A stretch of DNA of 64,000 nucleotides, from assembly GCA_023391375.1 (NCBI GenBank), contig JAEWBB010000011.1:1-64000 (forward strand), given 5' to 3'. Both the position numbers and the translations under genes were made by a program. Below, piece after piece: positions 35,433 through 42,434 of the stretch; position 1 is the first letter of the stretch; every line of letters starts with the position of its first letter. The notes under the pieces were generated by a model. That model was not told the origin of the DNA and made no database searches. It worked only from the letters and a program-made list of their open reading frames with translations. The DNA comes from Pseudomonadota bacterium. Its GTDB lineage: Bacteria; Pseudomonadota; Alphaproteobacteria; Sphingomonadales; Sphingomonadaceae.

Positions 35433-35675
35433 TTAGAGGCCGGCGCGGTCGTCGGTGGTCGAGTAGGGCTGTTCCTGGATCGACGTGTCGACATCGATCA
35501 TCTTGTAAATCAGGCAGTTGGCGATGAGCCCGGTGATGACGAGGTAGGCCGCCAGCACGCCGACGATGATCTGGGCGATCTGCCCTTCGATCACGCCCTG
35601 GTAGATGAGGAAGCCGAGCGCGAGGCCCACGACGATACGAACGACACGATCTTCCGGTCCGACATTCCTTGCCAT
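35433..35675 (-). CDS. DUF2892 family inner-membrane protein
   Basis: 80 residues from ATG 35675 (GGGG 9 bases before). Two hydrophobic helices: RIVVGLALGFLIYQGVI and AQIIVGVLAAYLVITGLIANC, matching the YgaP-like DUF2892 membrane domain; tail IDVDTSIQEQPYS. Function unknown. It sits between the XRE regulator (87 bases downstream of it) and the terminator before glnA. Confidence 0.75.
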   Translation of the reverse strand: MARNVGPEDRVVRIVVGLALGFLIYQGVIEGQIAQIIVGVLAAYLVITGLIANCLIYKMIDVDTSIQEQPYSTTDDRAGL

Positions 35676-35718
35676 CACTCATCCCCTTGATCGCGTGACC
35701 TTGATGGTCCGCTTGATT

Positions 35719-35752
35719 GCCCTCGATGAAAGTCTAGGCGCAATTCGAGGGC
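35719..35752. promoter_or_regulatory. Inverted repeat GCCCTCGA-N18-TCGAGGGC
   Basis: Perfect 8-bp arms at 35719-35726 and 35745-35752, between the XRE gene stop (35763) and the DUF2892 start (35675). Could be the operator of that XRE regulator. No T-run on either strand. Confidence 0.4.
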
Positions 35753-35762
35753 AAGCCAAGGC

Positions 35763-35999
35763 TCAGAAGGCGCGGCGCTGGGCTTTCAGCAGCATGCGCA
35801 GCAACATGGCCACAGGGCGGGGGACACCGACCTTGCCCTCCAGCCACAGGCTGACGGCGGAGCGCGAGACGCCGATCGCGCCGGCCAGGTCGGCCTGCGT
35901 GCGATACCCTAGCGAGCGCATGTGCCGGCGAAGCTCGTCGGGTGACATCGACGCCTTCAGCGCGGCGTCGTCCGGCTCGAGCGGCGGCGTTTCCGGCAT
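35763..35999 (-). CDS. XRE-family helix-turn-helix protein coupled to glnB
   Basis: 78 residues. Acidic N-terminus, then YRTQADLAGAIGVSRSAVSLWLEG, a clear XRE helix-turn-helix, and a basic helix. It would bind DNA as a small regulator, possibly reading nitrogen status with the PII protein. Start ATG 35999 overlaps the glnB stop by 1 base (ATGA), so the two are coupled, an unusual arrangement for glnB. Could control the DUF2892 gene through the repeat at 35719-35752 (inference). Confidence 0.75.
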   Translation of the reverse strand: MPETPPLEPDDAALKASMSPDELRRHMRSLGYRTQADLAGAIGVSRSAVSLWLEGKVGVPRPVAMLLRMLLKAQRRAF

Positions 36000-36337
36000 C
36001 AGACGGCGTCGGCCCCGCGATCGCCGGTGCGGATGCGTATCGCCTGCTCGACCGGCAGCACGAAAATCTTGCCGTCGCCGATGCGGCCGGTGCGGGCGGC
36101 GTGCTCGATCGCCTCGACCGCGCGGTCGACCTGGTCGTCCTCGACCACCAGCTCGATCTTCACCTTGGGCACGAAATCAACGACATATTCGGCCCCGCGG
36201 TAAAGCTCCGTATGGCCCTTTTGCCGGCCGAAGCCCTTGACCTCGGTCACGGTGAGGCCGGTGGCGCCAACGTCCTGGAGGGCGTCCTTCACGTCGTCGA
36301 GCTTGAACGGTTTGATGATCGCTTCGATCTTCTTCAT
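35999..36337 (-). CDS. glnB: P-II nitrogen regulatory protein
   Basis: 112 residues from ATG 36337, the standard P-II length; an in-frame ATG at 36361 is rejected because homologues begin MKKIEAIIKPF. T-loop KGHTELYRGAEYVVDFVPK includes the uridylylation tyrosine 51 (RGAEY). P-II binds 2-oxoglutarate and ATP and signals nitrogen supply to glutamine synthetase adenylylation and to NtrB. glnA is 760 bases further on the same strand. Confidence 0.97.
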   Translation of the reverse strand: MKKIEAIIKPFKLDDVKDALQDVGATGLTVTEVKGFGRQKGHTELYRGAEYVVDFVPKVKIELVVEDDQVDRAVEAIEHAARTGRIGDGKIFVLPVEQAIRIRTGDRGADAV

Positions 36338-36393
36338 GTCCCCGTCATATCCGCGCCCCACGCTTGCCGCAATTGACGGCCAAGGGGCTGCCC

Positions 36394-37146
36394 ATGAAAG
36401 CCATCATCCTTTCCGCCGGACAGGGGTCGCGCCTCGGTCACCTCGTCCAGGGCAAGCCCAAGTGCCTGATCGAGTTCAACGGCCGCAGCCTGCTCGACCG
36501 TCAGCTCGATACGCTGGATGCTTGCGGCGTGCGCGACGTGACAGTCGTGACCGGCTTCCGTGACGACGCGATCGAGGCCGCGTTGGCCAAGCGCGCCGGC
36601 GGGCCGACCGTGACGACGGTCTACAATCCCTTCTACAAGGTCGCCGACAACCTCGGCTCGCTCTACGTCGCCAAGGCGGCGATCGAGGGAGACACGCTGG
36701 TGTGGAACGGCGACACGCTGGTCAGCGAAAGCCTGATGAAACGGGTGCTGGCCAACAGCCAGCAGGGGATCTGCGTCACCATCGACCGCAAGGACGGCTA
36801 TGACGACGACGACATGAAGGTCGTGGTCGATGGCGAGGGCAAACTCCACGCGATCGGCAAGCGGTTGCCGATGGCCAACGTCAACGCCGAATCGATCGGC
36901 CTGCTGGCGTTCCGCGGCGATGGCGCGGCGCGCTTCCGCGACGCGATCGAGCAGGCGATCCGGACCAGCGAAGGCACCACCATCTGGTACCTGCGCGTCA
37001 TCCACCAGGTCGCGCAGAAGGCCGACGTCTGGACGCTCGACATCCAGGGCGAGGAATGGGGCGAGGTCGATTTCCCCGAGGACGTGAAGCGGGCGGAAAG
37101 CCTGGTCCGCGGCTGGGACGACGCGAGCGGCGTCGCCGCGGCCTAG
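36394..37146 (+). CDS. NTP-transferase family sugar/choline nucleotidyltransferase
   Basis: 250 residues from ATG 36394. N-terminal KAIILSAGQGSRLGHLVQGKPK is the Rossmann-like nucleotidyltransferase signature with the catalytic Gly-rich loop and lysine; LIEFNGRSLLDRQLDTL and NGDTLVSESL (metal-binding aspartate) follow, and WGEVDFPEDVKRAE ends it. Such proteins make CDP- or NDP-activated sugars or choline; the precise substrate is not clear. Divergent from glnB across 56 bases. The 3' end overlaps the luciferase-like gene by 4 bases. Confidence 0.85.
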   Translation: MKAIILSAGQGSRLGHLVQGKPKCLIEFNGRSLLDRQLDTLDACGVRDVTVVTGFRDDAIEAALAKRAGGPTVTTVYNPFYKVADNLGSLYVAKAAIEGDTLVWNGDTLVSESLMKRVLANSQQGICVTIDRKDGYDDDDMKVVVDGEGKLHAIGKRLPMANVNAESIGLLAFRGDGAARFRDAIEQAIRTSEGTTIWYLRVIHQVAQKADVWTLDIQGEEWGEVDFPEDVKRAESLVRGWDDASGVAAA

Positions 37147-38141
37147 GCCGGCTGCAGCGCGCGAAGACCGACGCTTTCCGCCAGGATTTCGAACGAACGC
37201 TTGCGCGCGTCGTGGTCGAAGATTTGCGACGTTACCATCAGCTCGTCGGCGCCCGTGCCCTCGATGAACGCTTGGGTCTGTGCGCGCACGGTGTCGGGCG
37301 AGCCGATCGCCGAGCATCGGAAGATGTCCTCCAGCGATAGTCGAAAATGCAGCGGCAGTTGGTCGATGAATCCCTCGACGGGCGGTTTGAGCTTGCCCGG
37401 GTTGCCGGTGCGCAAGGCGTAGAACGCCTGCTGGAGGGAGGTCGAAAGCAGCTGTGCCTCCTCGTCCGTCTCGGCGGCGAAGACGTTGAAGCCGAGCATG
37501 ACGTACGGCGCCTCGAGCTGGTCCGACGGGCGGAAATTCGTCCGGTAGACGTGGATCGCCTCCATCATCTGCTGCGGCGCGAAATGGGAAGCGAAGGCAT
37601 AGGGCAGGCCGAGCGCCGCCGCGAGCTGGGCACCGTAAAGGCTGGAGCCCAGAATCCACAGCGGGATGTGCGACCCTTCACCGGGGATCGCCCGGACCCG
37701 TTGGTCGGGTTCGGGATCGCCGAGATAGTGCGCCAGTTCCTGCACGTCGGCCGGAAACTCGTCGACCGTCAGGTTGCGCCGCATTGCCCGCGCCGCCGCC
37801 TGGTCGGTGCCCGGCGCACGCCCGAGCCCGAGGTCGACCCGGCCGGGAAACAGCGCCTCCAGCGTGCCGAACTGTTCGGCGACTTGCAGCGGCGAATGGT
37901 TGGGCAGCATCACGCCGCCGGCCCCGATGCGGATCGTCGAGGTGGCATTGCCGACATGGCACAGCGCGACCGAGGTCGCGGCGCTGGCGATGCCCGGCAT
38001 CGAATGATGTTCGGCCATCCAGTAGCGGCGGTACCCCAGCCGCTCGGCGTGGGCGGCAAGGTCGGCGGCGTTGCGCAGCGCATCGCCAGGCGTGCGGCCT
38101 TCGGCGACGGGGGCGAGGTCGAGGACGGAAAGCGGGATCAT
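37143..38141 (-). CDS. LLM-class flavin-dependent oxidoreductase
   Basis: 332 residues from ATG 38141; ATG 38150 is also possible. TIM-barrel luciferase-like family: PLSVLDLAPV at the start, then GYRRYWMAEHHSMPGIAS, LGLGRAPGTD and QTQAFIEGTGADELMV. It uses reduced flavin and oxygen on an unknown substrate. Located directly after map on the same strand, with 37 bases between. Confidence 0.88.
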   Translation of the reverse strand: MIPLSVLDLAPVAEGRTPGDALRNAADLAAHAERLGYRRYWMAEHHSMPGIASAATSVALCHVGNATSTIRIGAGGVMLPNHSPLQVAEQFGTLEALFPGRVDLGLGRAPGTDQAAARAMRRNLTVDEFPADVQELAHYLGDPEPDQRVRAIPGEGSHIPLWILGSSLYGAQLAAALGLPYAFASHFAPQQMMEAIHVYRTNFRPSDQLEAPYVMLGFNVFAAETDEEAQLLSTSLQQAFYALRTGNPGKLKPPVEGFIDQLPLHFRLSLEDIFRCSAIGSPDTVRAQTQAFIEGTGADELMVTSQIFDHDARKRSFEILAESVGLRALQPA

Positions 38142-38178
38142 CGCCACCATATGGGGCGGCTTGCCCGATTTGCGATGC

Positions 38179-39006
38179 CTAGTAGGGCGGCCGGTCGAGA
38201 CCCTTGGGGCTCTTGGTGAAAATCTCGCAGCCGTCCTCGGTAATGCCGATCGAGTGCTCGAACTGGGCCGACAGCGACCGGTCGCGGGTAACGGCGGTCC
38301 ACCCGTCTTCCAGCAGCTTCACGTCGGCGCGGCCGATGTTGATCATCGGCTCGACGGTGAAGAACATGCCGGAACGCAATTCGGGGCCGGTGCCGGCGCG
38401 GCCGACGTGGACCACCTCGGGCGCGTCATGGAACACCTGGCCGAGGCCATGGCCGCAGAAGTCGCGGACCACGCCGTAGCGGTGGCTTTCGGCATGGCGC
38501 TGGATGGCGTTGCTGATGTCGCCGAGACGGTTGCCGGGCTTGGCCTGTTCGAGGCCGAGCATCAGGCACTCGTAGGTCACGTCGACCAGCTTCCTCGCCT
38601 TCACCGAAACGTCGCCGACCAGGAACATGCGGCTGGTGTCGCCGTGCCAACCATCGAGGATGGGGGTGACGTCGATGTTGACGATGTCGCCGTCCTTCAA
38701 TGCCTTGTCGCCGGGGATGCCATGGCACACGACGTGGTTGATCGAGGTGCAGCAGCTCTTGGTGTAGCCGCGATAGCCGAGCGTCGCGGGCACGCCGCCG
38801 CCTTCGAGCGTCATGCGGTAAACAATGGCATCGAGCTCGCCCGTCGTCACGCCGGGCACGACGTGCGGCGCCAGCGCGTCGAGGATCGACGCGGCAAGAC
38901 GACCGGCGCGGCGCATCCCTTCGAACCCTTCCGGTCCATGGAGCTTGATCACGCCGGAACGCGGATCGACGCGGTCCCCGGGGGCGACGGTCATATATTC
39001 GGTCAT
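38179..39006 (-). CDS. map: Type I methionine aminopeptidase
   Basis: 275 residues from ATG 39006 (ATG 38994 possible). The metal site residues are visible in order: the histidine in SCCTSINHVVCHGIPG, the aspartates in NIDVTPILDGWHGDTS, the histidine in FCGHGLGQVFHDAP, and the two glutamates in FFTVEPMI and QFEHSIGIT. It removes the starting methionine from new proteins and is essential. Divergent from the CinA-like gene. Confidence 0.96.
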   Translation of the reverse strand: MTEYMTVAPGDRVDPRSGVIKLHGPEGFEGMRRAGRLAASILDALAPHVVPGVTTGELDAIVYRMTLEGGGVPATLGYRGYTKSCCTSINHVVCHGIPGDKALKDGDIVNIDVTPILDGWHGDTSRMFLVGDVSVKARKLVDVTYECLMLGLEQAKPGNRLGDISNAIQRHAESHRYGVVRDFCGHGLGQVFHDAPEVVHVGRAGTGPELRSGMFFTVEPMINIGRADVKLLEDGWTAVTRDRSLSAQFEHSIGITEDGCEIFTKSPKGLDRPPY

Positions 39007-39070
39007 GCGACGGGATATAGGCTGCACGCGAGGAGATTGCGAGGCACGTGCGGGGATGTCACAGAGGCTC

Positions 39071-39829
39071 ATGGCTTCTTCCCGCACCTGGACCGCCGGA
39101 CTGGCCGTGATCGGCGACGAGATCCTGTCCGGCCGGACGCAGGACAGGAATATCGGCCAATTGGCCCGATGGCTCAACGTGCAGGGTATCCGCCTGAAGG
39201 AAGTGCGGGTCGTGCCTGACGAGATCGAAGCGATCGGCGATGCGGTGAACCATCTGCGCACTTCCTACGACTACGCCTTTACCACCGGCGGGATCGGACC
39301 GACCCACGACGATATCACGGTGGACGCGGTGGCCTCCGCGCTCGGCGTGCCGGTCATGGTGCATCCGGATGCGCGGGCGATCCTCGAGCGCTATTACGCC
39401 GACAAGGGCGGGCTCAACGAAGGACGGCTCCGCATGGCGCGCGCGCCCGAGGGGGCCGAGCTGATCCCGAACCCGGTATCGGGCGCACCCGGCATCCGCA
39501 TCGGCAACATCTTCCTGATGGCCGGGGTGCCGCACATCACCGCCGGCATGCTGGAAGGCCTGACCGGGACGCTGGAGGGCGGCCGGCCGCTGGTCAGCGT
39601 GACGATCGGCGCCTTCGCGCCCGAGAGCGAGGTGGCGGAGATCCTGCGCTCGGCGGAAAAGGCCAACGAAGGCATCGCGATCGGCAGCTACCCCTTCTTC
39701 AAGGAAGGCCGGGTCGGCGGCAATTTCGTGGTCAGGAGCGAGGACGAGGCGCTGGCCCGATCGGTTGCGGATGGTTTGGCGCGCGACATCGAAGCGGCGG
39801 GCTACGCGGTGACGGACGGCGGCCTCTAA
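39071..39829 (+). CDS. CinA N-terminal/MoaB-like (competence-damage-inducible protein A)
   Basis: 252 residues from ATG 39071; ATG 39056 is in frame with a distant GAGG. Single MoCF-like domain: LAVIGDEILSGRTQDRNIGQ at the start, FTTGGIGPTHDDITVDAVA with the loop that binds molybdopterin-like compounds, and PGIRIGNIFLMAGVP. The nicotinamide-mononucleotide deamidase domain of full CinA is missing. Role may be ADP-ribose or cofactor repair rather than competence. Confidence 0.88.
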   Translation: MASSRTWTAGLAVIGDEILSGRTQDRNIGQLARWLNVQGIRLKEVRVVPDEIEAIGDAVNHLRTSYDYAFTTGGIGPTHDDITVDAVASALGVPVMVHPDARAILERYYADKGGLNEGRLRMARAPEGAELIPNPVSGAPGIRIGNIFLMAGVPHITAGMLEGLTGTLEGGRPLVSVTIGAFAPESEVAEILRSAEKANEGIAIGSYPFFKEGRVGGNFVVRSEDEALARSVADGLARDIEAAGYAVTDGGL

Positions 39830-39893
39830 CCCGCGTTAGCCATTCCTTAGTCCAATCCGGCGCAATCGTCGTTTTCGAGAGCTCGGAAACCTG

Positions 39894-40529
39894 ATGGCGC
39901 AAGCGCAGTCCCAGACCAGTTTCATGATGACGGCCGCCGTGCCGTGGCCCGACGATTCGCCGCCGGCGGATCGGCTGGGCGCGCTCGACAAGGTCGCGCT
40001 GTACGAGGGCACGACGCCCATCCCCTGCACGGTGCGCAAGATTTCGCCGCTCGGCGCGACGCTGCGCGGGGCGGGCGCCCGCAAGGTCGGCGACCAGGTG
40101 GCGGTCGAACTGCCGACCGGTCAGCGCGCGCCCGGCACGGTGGAATGGGCCGCAGGCGACGAAACCGGAGTGCGGTTCAAGCAGCCGATCGACATGGTCG
40201 CGCTGTTGAACCGCAAGCTGCTCGAAGAGACGGCCGAGCGGCGCAAGATGCCGCGGGTCGAACTACGCTGCGCGGTCGGCGTCAAATGGGGCATCCACGT
40301 CGCCGCCGCGACCTTGCGCAATATTTCCGCCAAGGGCCTGCAGATCGAAGGCGACGGCCTGCCGCCGCGCGACACCTTCATCTCGCTGTTCATCGACGGG
40401 CTGAACGTCCCTGCGGGCGAGGTGGTCTGGGCCAAGGACGGACTGGCCGGCATCGAATTGATGGACGAGCTTGCCTGGTCATCGCTGATGCCCTGGATCC
40501 GCGACCAGCATCGCGCGACAGCCGCCTAA
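39894..40529 (+). CDS. PilZ-domain protein with degenerate first domain
   Basis: 211 residues. Two PilZ-like folds. The first (residues about 25-110) has KISPLGATLRG but no upstream RxxxR, so it probably cannot bind c-di-GMP. The second (about 115-205) has AERRKMPRVEL (RxxxR) and RNISAKGLQIEG (NxSxxG), the complete binding site. Similar layout to the tandem PilZ protein at 32822-33745. It may act as a c-di-GMP receiver of surface or cell-cycle functions. Confidence 0.8.
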   Translation: MAQAQSQTSFMMTAAVPWPDDSPPADRLGALDKVALYEGTTPIPCTVRKISPLGATLRGAGARKVGDQVAVELPTGQRAPGTVEWAAGDETGVRFKQPIDMVALLNRKLLEETAERRKMPRVELRCAVGVKWGIHVAAATLRNISAKGLQIEGDGLPPRDTFISLFIDGLNVPAGEVVWAKDGLAGIELMDELAWSSLMPWIRDQHRATAA

Positions 40530-40581
40530 CGTCGCCTTTGCGACAGAGGAACGGGAACGCAGCCTGGAGGGTTGCACGGGC

Positions 40582-40821
40582 ATGGCCTTCACCCAGCTCG
40601 ACCCGCCGATTCCTGTCCACGTCGTCGACCGCGGCCCCGGCATGGCGTTTGCGGTCATCGACTATGGTCCGGAGTTCGACCTCCTCTGGGTCACCGGGAT
40701 GGATGACGGCGGCGAGGTCTGGTGTGTACCAAATCCCCAGGTGAGGCTTCAGGCCAACTGGTCGATGGGCCGTCGGAAGGCGTCGGCAAAGGCCGCGAAC
40801 TTGAGTGCCATCGCAAGCTAG
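40582..40821 (+). CDS. Small conserved protein, unknown
   Basis: 79 residues from ATG 40582, 8 bases after GGAGGG. Sequence PIPVHVVDRGPGMAFAVIDY followed by LLWVTGMDDGGEVWCVPNPQ is a tight beta-rich pattern that I associate with small conserved alphaproteobacterial proteins. Function unknown. Follows the PilZ gene after 52 bases; a 10-bp-arm palindrome lies 20 bases after the stop. Confidence 0.7.
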   Translation: MAFTQLDPPIPVHVVDRGPGMAFAVIDYGPEFDLLWVTGMDDGGEVWCVPNPQVRLQANWSMGRRKASAKAANLSAIAS

Positions 40822-40840
40822 GCAGCAGATAACCTTGTTG

Positions 40841-40873
40841 CATAGGATAACCAGTTTGCGTGTTTATCCTATG
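40841..40873. promoter_or_regulatory. Palindrome CATAGGATAA-N13-TTATCCTATG
   Basis: Perfect 10-bp arms at 40841-40850 and 40864-40873 in a clearly AT-rich patch, ending 28 bases before the gene starting at 40902. The hexamer ATAACC occurs twice just before and inside (40829-40834 and 40847-40852). A classical dimeric operator layout; could also act as a weak terminator for the gene before, but no U-run follows. Confidence 0.5.
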
Positions 40874-40901
40874 TTAAGAGTTGCCGTTCATTTTCCATTA
40901 T

Positions 40902-41201
40902 ATGAATAGTGGACCTGCTTACGCGCCCCGCCTGAACGTCGAGGTTTACCGCATCCTCGACGAAACCTTGCGGCAAGAAGTGCCGCCCGTCGGTTGGCGG
41001 GGCGGGATGCATTACGTCATCGACGAATTGCGCGCGTTGAAAGGATCCGGCGAAGTCGCCAGGTTGGCGGAATCCATTTCCTTGACCCTTCACCAGTTGG
41101 AATGGGCGCGGCGAAACCGGAATTCCGCATCGGAAGCGGAAGCCAAGCGCGCGTTGCACGATGCCGCTGCTGCCTGGCTGAACTTTCGGATCCTCCATTA
41201 A
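40902..41201 (+). CDS. Uncharacterised 99-aa protein behind an operator-like palindrome
   Basis: 99 residues from ATG 40902 (a TTG at 40881 would add 7). No signal or membrane helix. Helical, with APRLNVEVYRILDETLRQEV, GGMHYVIDELRALKGSGEV and QLEWARRNRNSASEAEAKR. No family recognised. Preceded by a palindrome at 40841-40873 that might be its own operator. Confidence 0.6.
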   Translation: MNSGPAYAPRLNVEVYRILDETLRQEVPPVGWRGGMHYVIDELRALKGSGEVARLAESISLTLHQLEWARRNRNSASEAEAKRALHDAAAAWLNFRILH

Positions 41202-41217
41202 TCTCTCGACGCGCCTG

Positions 41218-41463
41218 CTACGCCGACTGGTTCGCGAGATAGCGCTCGAGGTCGTCGCTGCCGCCGATCGTCTCGCCGTCGATCTCGATCAGCGGGGTGG
41301 TGCGGATGTTCTTCTCGCGCTCGAACGCGTCAACTTCTTCGCGCGATTTGAGGATCCGGTCGTCGACATCGTAGCCCGCCGCCTCGAGCATGTCCTTGGC
41401 GCGGACGCCGAACGGGCAGGTATGGTCGGGAAGGATCATGCGGGTAAGGGTTGCTTTCATCAT
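41218..41463 (-). CDS. Glutaredoxin-like protein
   Basis: 81 residues from ATG 41463 (5 bases after AGGAG; ATG 41460 possible). Thioredoxin-like fold with LPDHTCPFGVRAKDMLEAAG, so a single active cysteine (CPFG, monothiol). TTPLIEIDGETIGGSDDLER is the conserved cis-proline and C-terminal region of glutaredoxins, where IDGETIGG stands in place of the usual GG-D. Likely a thiol transferase using glutathione. An EcfG-like sequence with one mismatch lies upstream (GGCAC-N16-CGTT at 41488-41512). Confidence 0.85.
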   Translation of the reverse strand: MMKATLTRMILPDHTCPFGVRAKDMLEAAGYDVDDRILKSREEVDAFEREKNIRTTPLIEIDGETIGGSDDLERYLANQSA

Positions 41464-41564
41464 TCGAACTCCTGGTTTTGCATGCCCAACGCCAGGCGAG
41501 GCGAAGAGTGCCGGGGCTTCCGGCGCCGCGCCGTTCCTCCTATCGAGTTGCACATGGAGGACGA

Positions 41565-42434
41565 GTGAGCGGCATTTTCCTGGCGGTCGAAACGGGCGGC
41601 ACCAAGATCGTGGCGCGCCTTTGCGGCGACGGAGTCGATTGCGCTGCGCGCTGGCCGACATCGACGCCGGCGCAGGCGGTGAGCGATGTGCTCGCATTCG
41701 TGAGGGACGCGCTGGGCGCGGAGCGGAGGGTCGATGCGCTAGGCATGGCGGCGTTCGGGCCGATCCTGCTCGAAGGCGAGGAGGCGGGAACACTCCTCGA
41801 GACGCCCAAGCCGCACTGGACCGGCGCGAATGTCGCGCGTGACTTGGCGGACACGCTGACCTGTCCGTTCGCGGTGGAAACCGACGTGAATGCCGCGGCG
41901 ATCGCCGAACATGCGCTCGAACCCGATTGCTCAAGCCTCGCTTACGTCACGATCGGGACCGGCATCGGCGGCGGCCTGTCGCGGGCCGGCGCGACGCTGC
42001 AGGGCGCGATGCATCCGGAGATCGGGCACTTGCCGCTGCTTCGGGCCAAACATGACGAGACACCGTCGGCCTGTCCGTTCCACGACCATTGCGCGGAAGG
42101 GTTGGTCGCCGGACCGGCGCTCGGCCGGCGGCTGGACGGCGCGCTGCTGCATGAGGCGCCGGACGTACTCGCCCTTGCGGCCGATTATGCCGCGCAGCTG
42201 GTGGCGTCGGTGGTACTGGCCTGGTCGCCGCACAAGGTCGTGCTCGGCGGGGGCGTGGGCAGTGCGCCCGGCATCATCGAGGGCGTCCGGACACGCTTGC
42301 CGGCGGTGTTCGGCGGCTACGGCGTTGGCGATGCCGTTCGCCAACCCGATTTCCTGATCCCGCCGAAGCTGGACGATGCCGGGTTGGAAGGCGCGATGCT
42401 GCTTGCGCGCCGCCTCCTGCCCGATCCGGCCTAG
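41565..42434 (+). CDS. ROK-family sugar kinase (fructo-/mannokinase type)
   Basis: 289 residues from GTG 41565, 4 bases after GGAGG; the longer frame from 41451 is shadow. FLAVETGGTKIVARL is the phosphate loop, VETDVNAAAIAEH contains the catalytic aspartate region, ATLQGAMHPEIGHLPL the ExGH motif and CPFHDHCAEGLVAGPAL the ROK zinc site. It phosphorylates a hexose on C6. It lies tail to tail with the GH92 mannosidase gene (4-base overlap), fitting a mannose-phosphorylating role (inference). Confidence 0.88.
   Translation: MSGIFLAVETGGTKIVARLCGDGVDCAARWPTSTPAQAVSDVLAFVRDALGAERRVDALGMAAFGPILLEGEEAGTLLETPKPHWTGANVARDLADTLTCPFAVETDVNAAAIAEHALEPDCSSLAYVTIGTGIGGGLSRAGATLQGAMHPEIGHLPLLRAKHDETPSACPFHDHCAEGLVAGPALGRRLDGALLHEAPDVLALAADYAAQLVASVVLAWSPHKVVLGGGVGSAPGIIEGVRTRLPAVFGGYGVGDAVRQPDFLIPPKLDDAGLEGAMLLARRLLPDPA

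Noticed and set aside
36369..36383. Possible sigma-54 promoter (TTGGCC...TTGC) before glnB
   Set aside because: The GG and GC pair is one base too close for the strict -24/-12 spacing.
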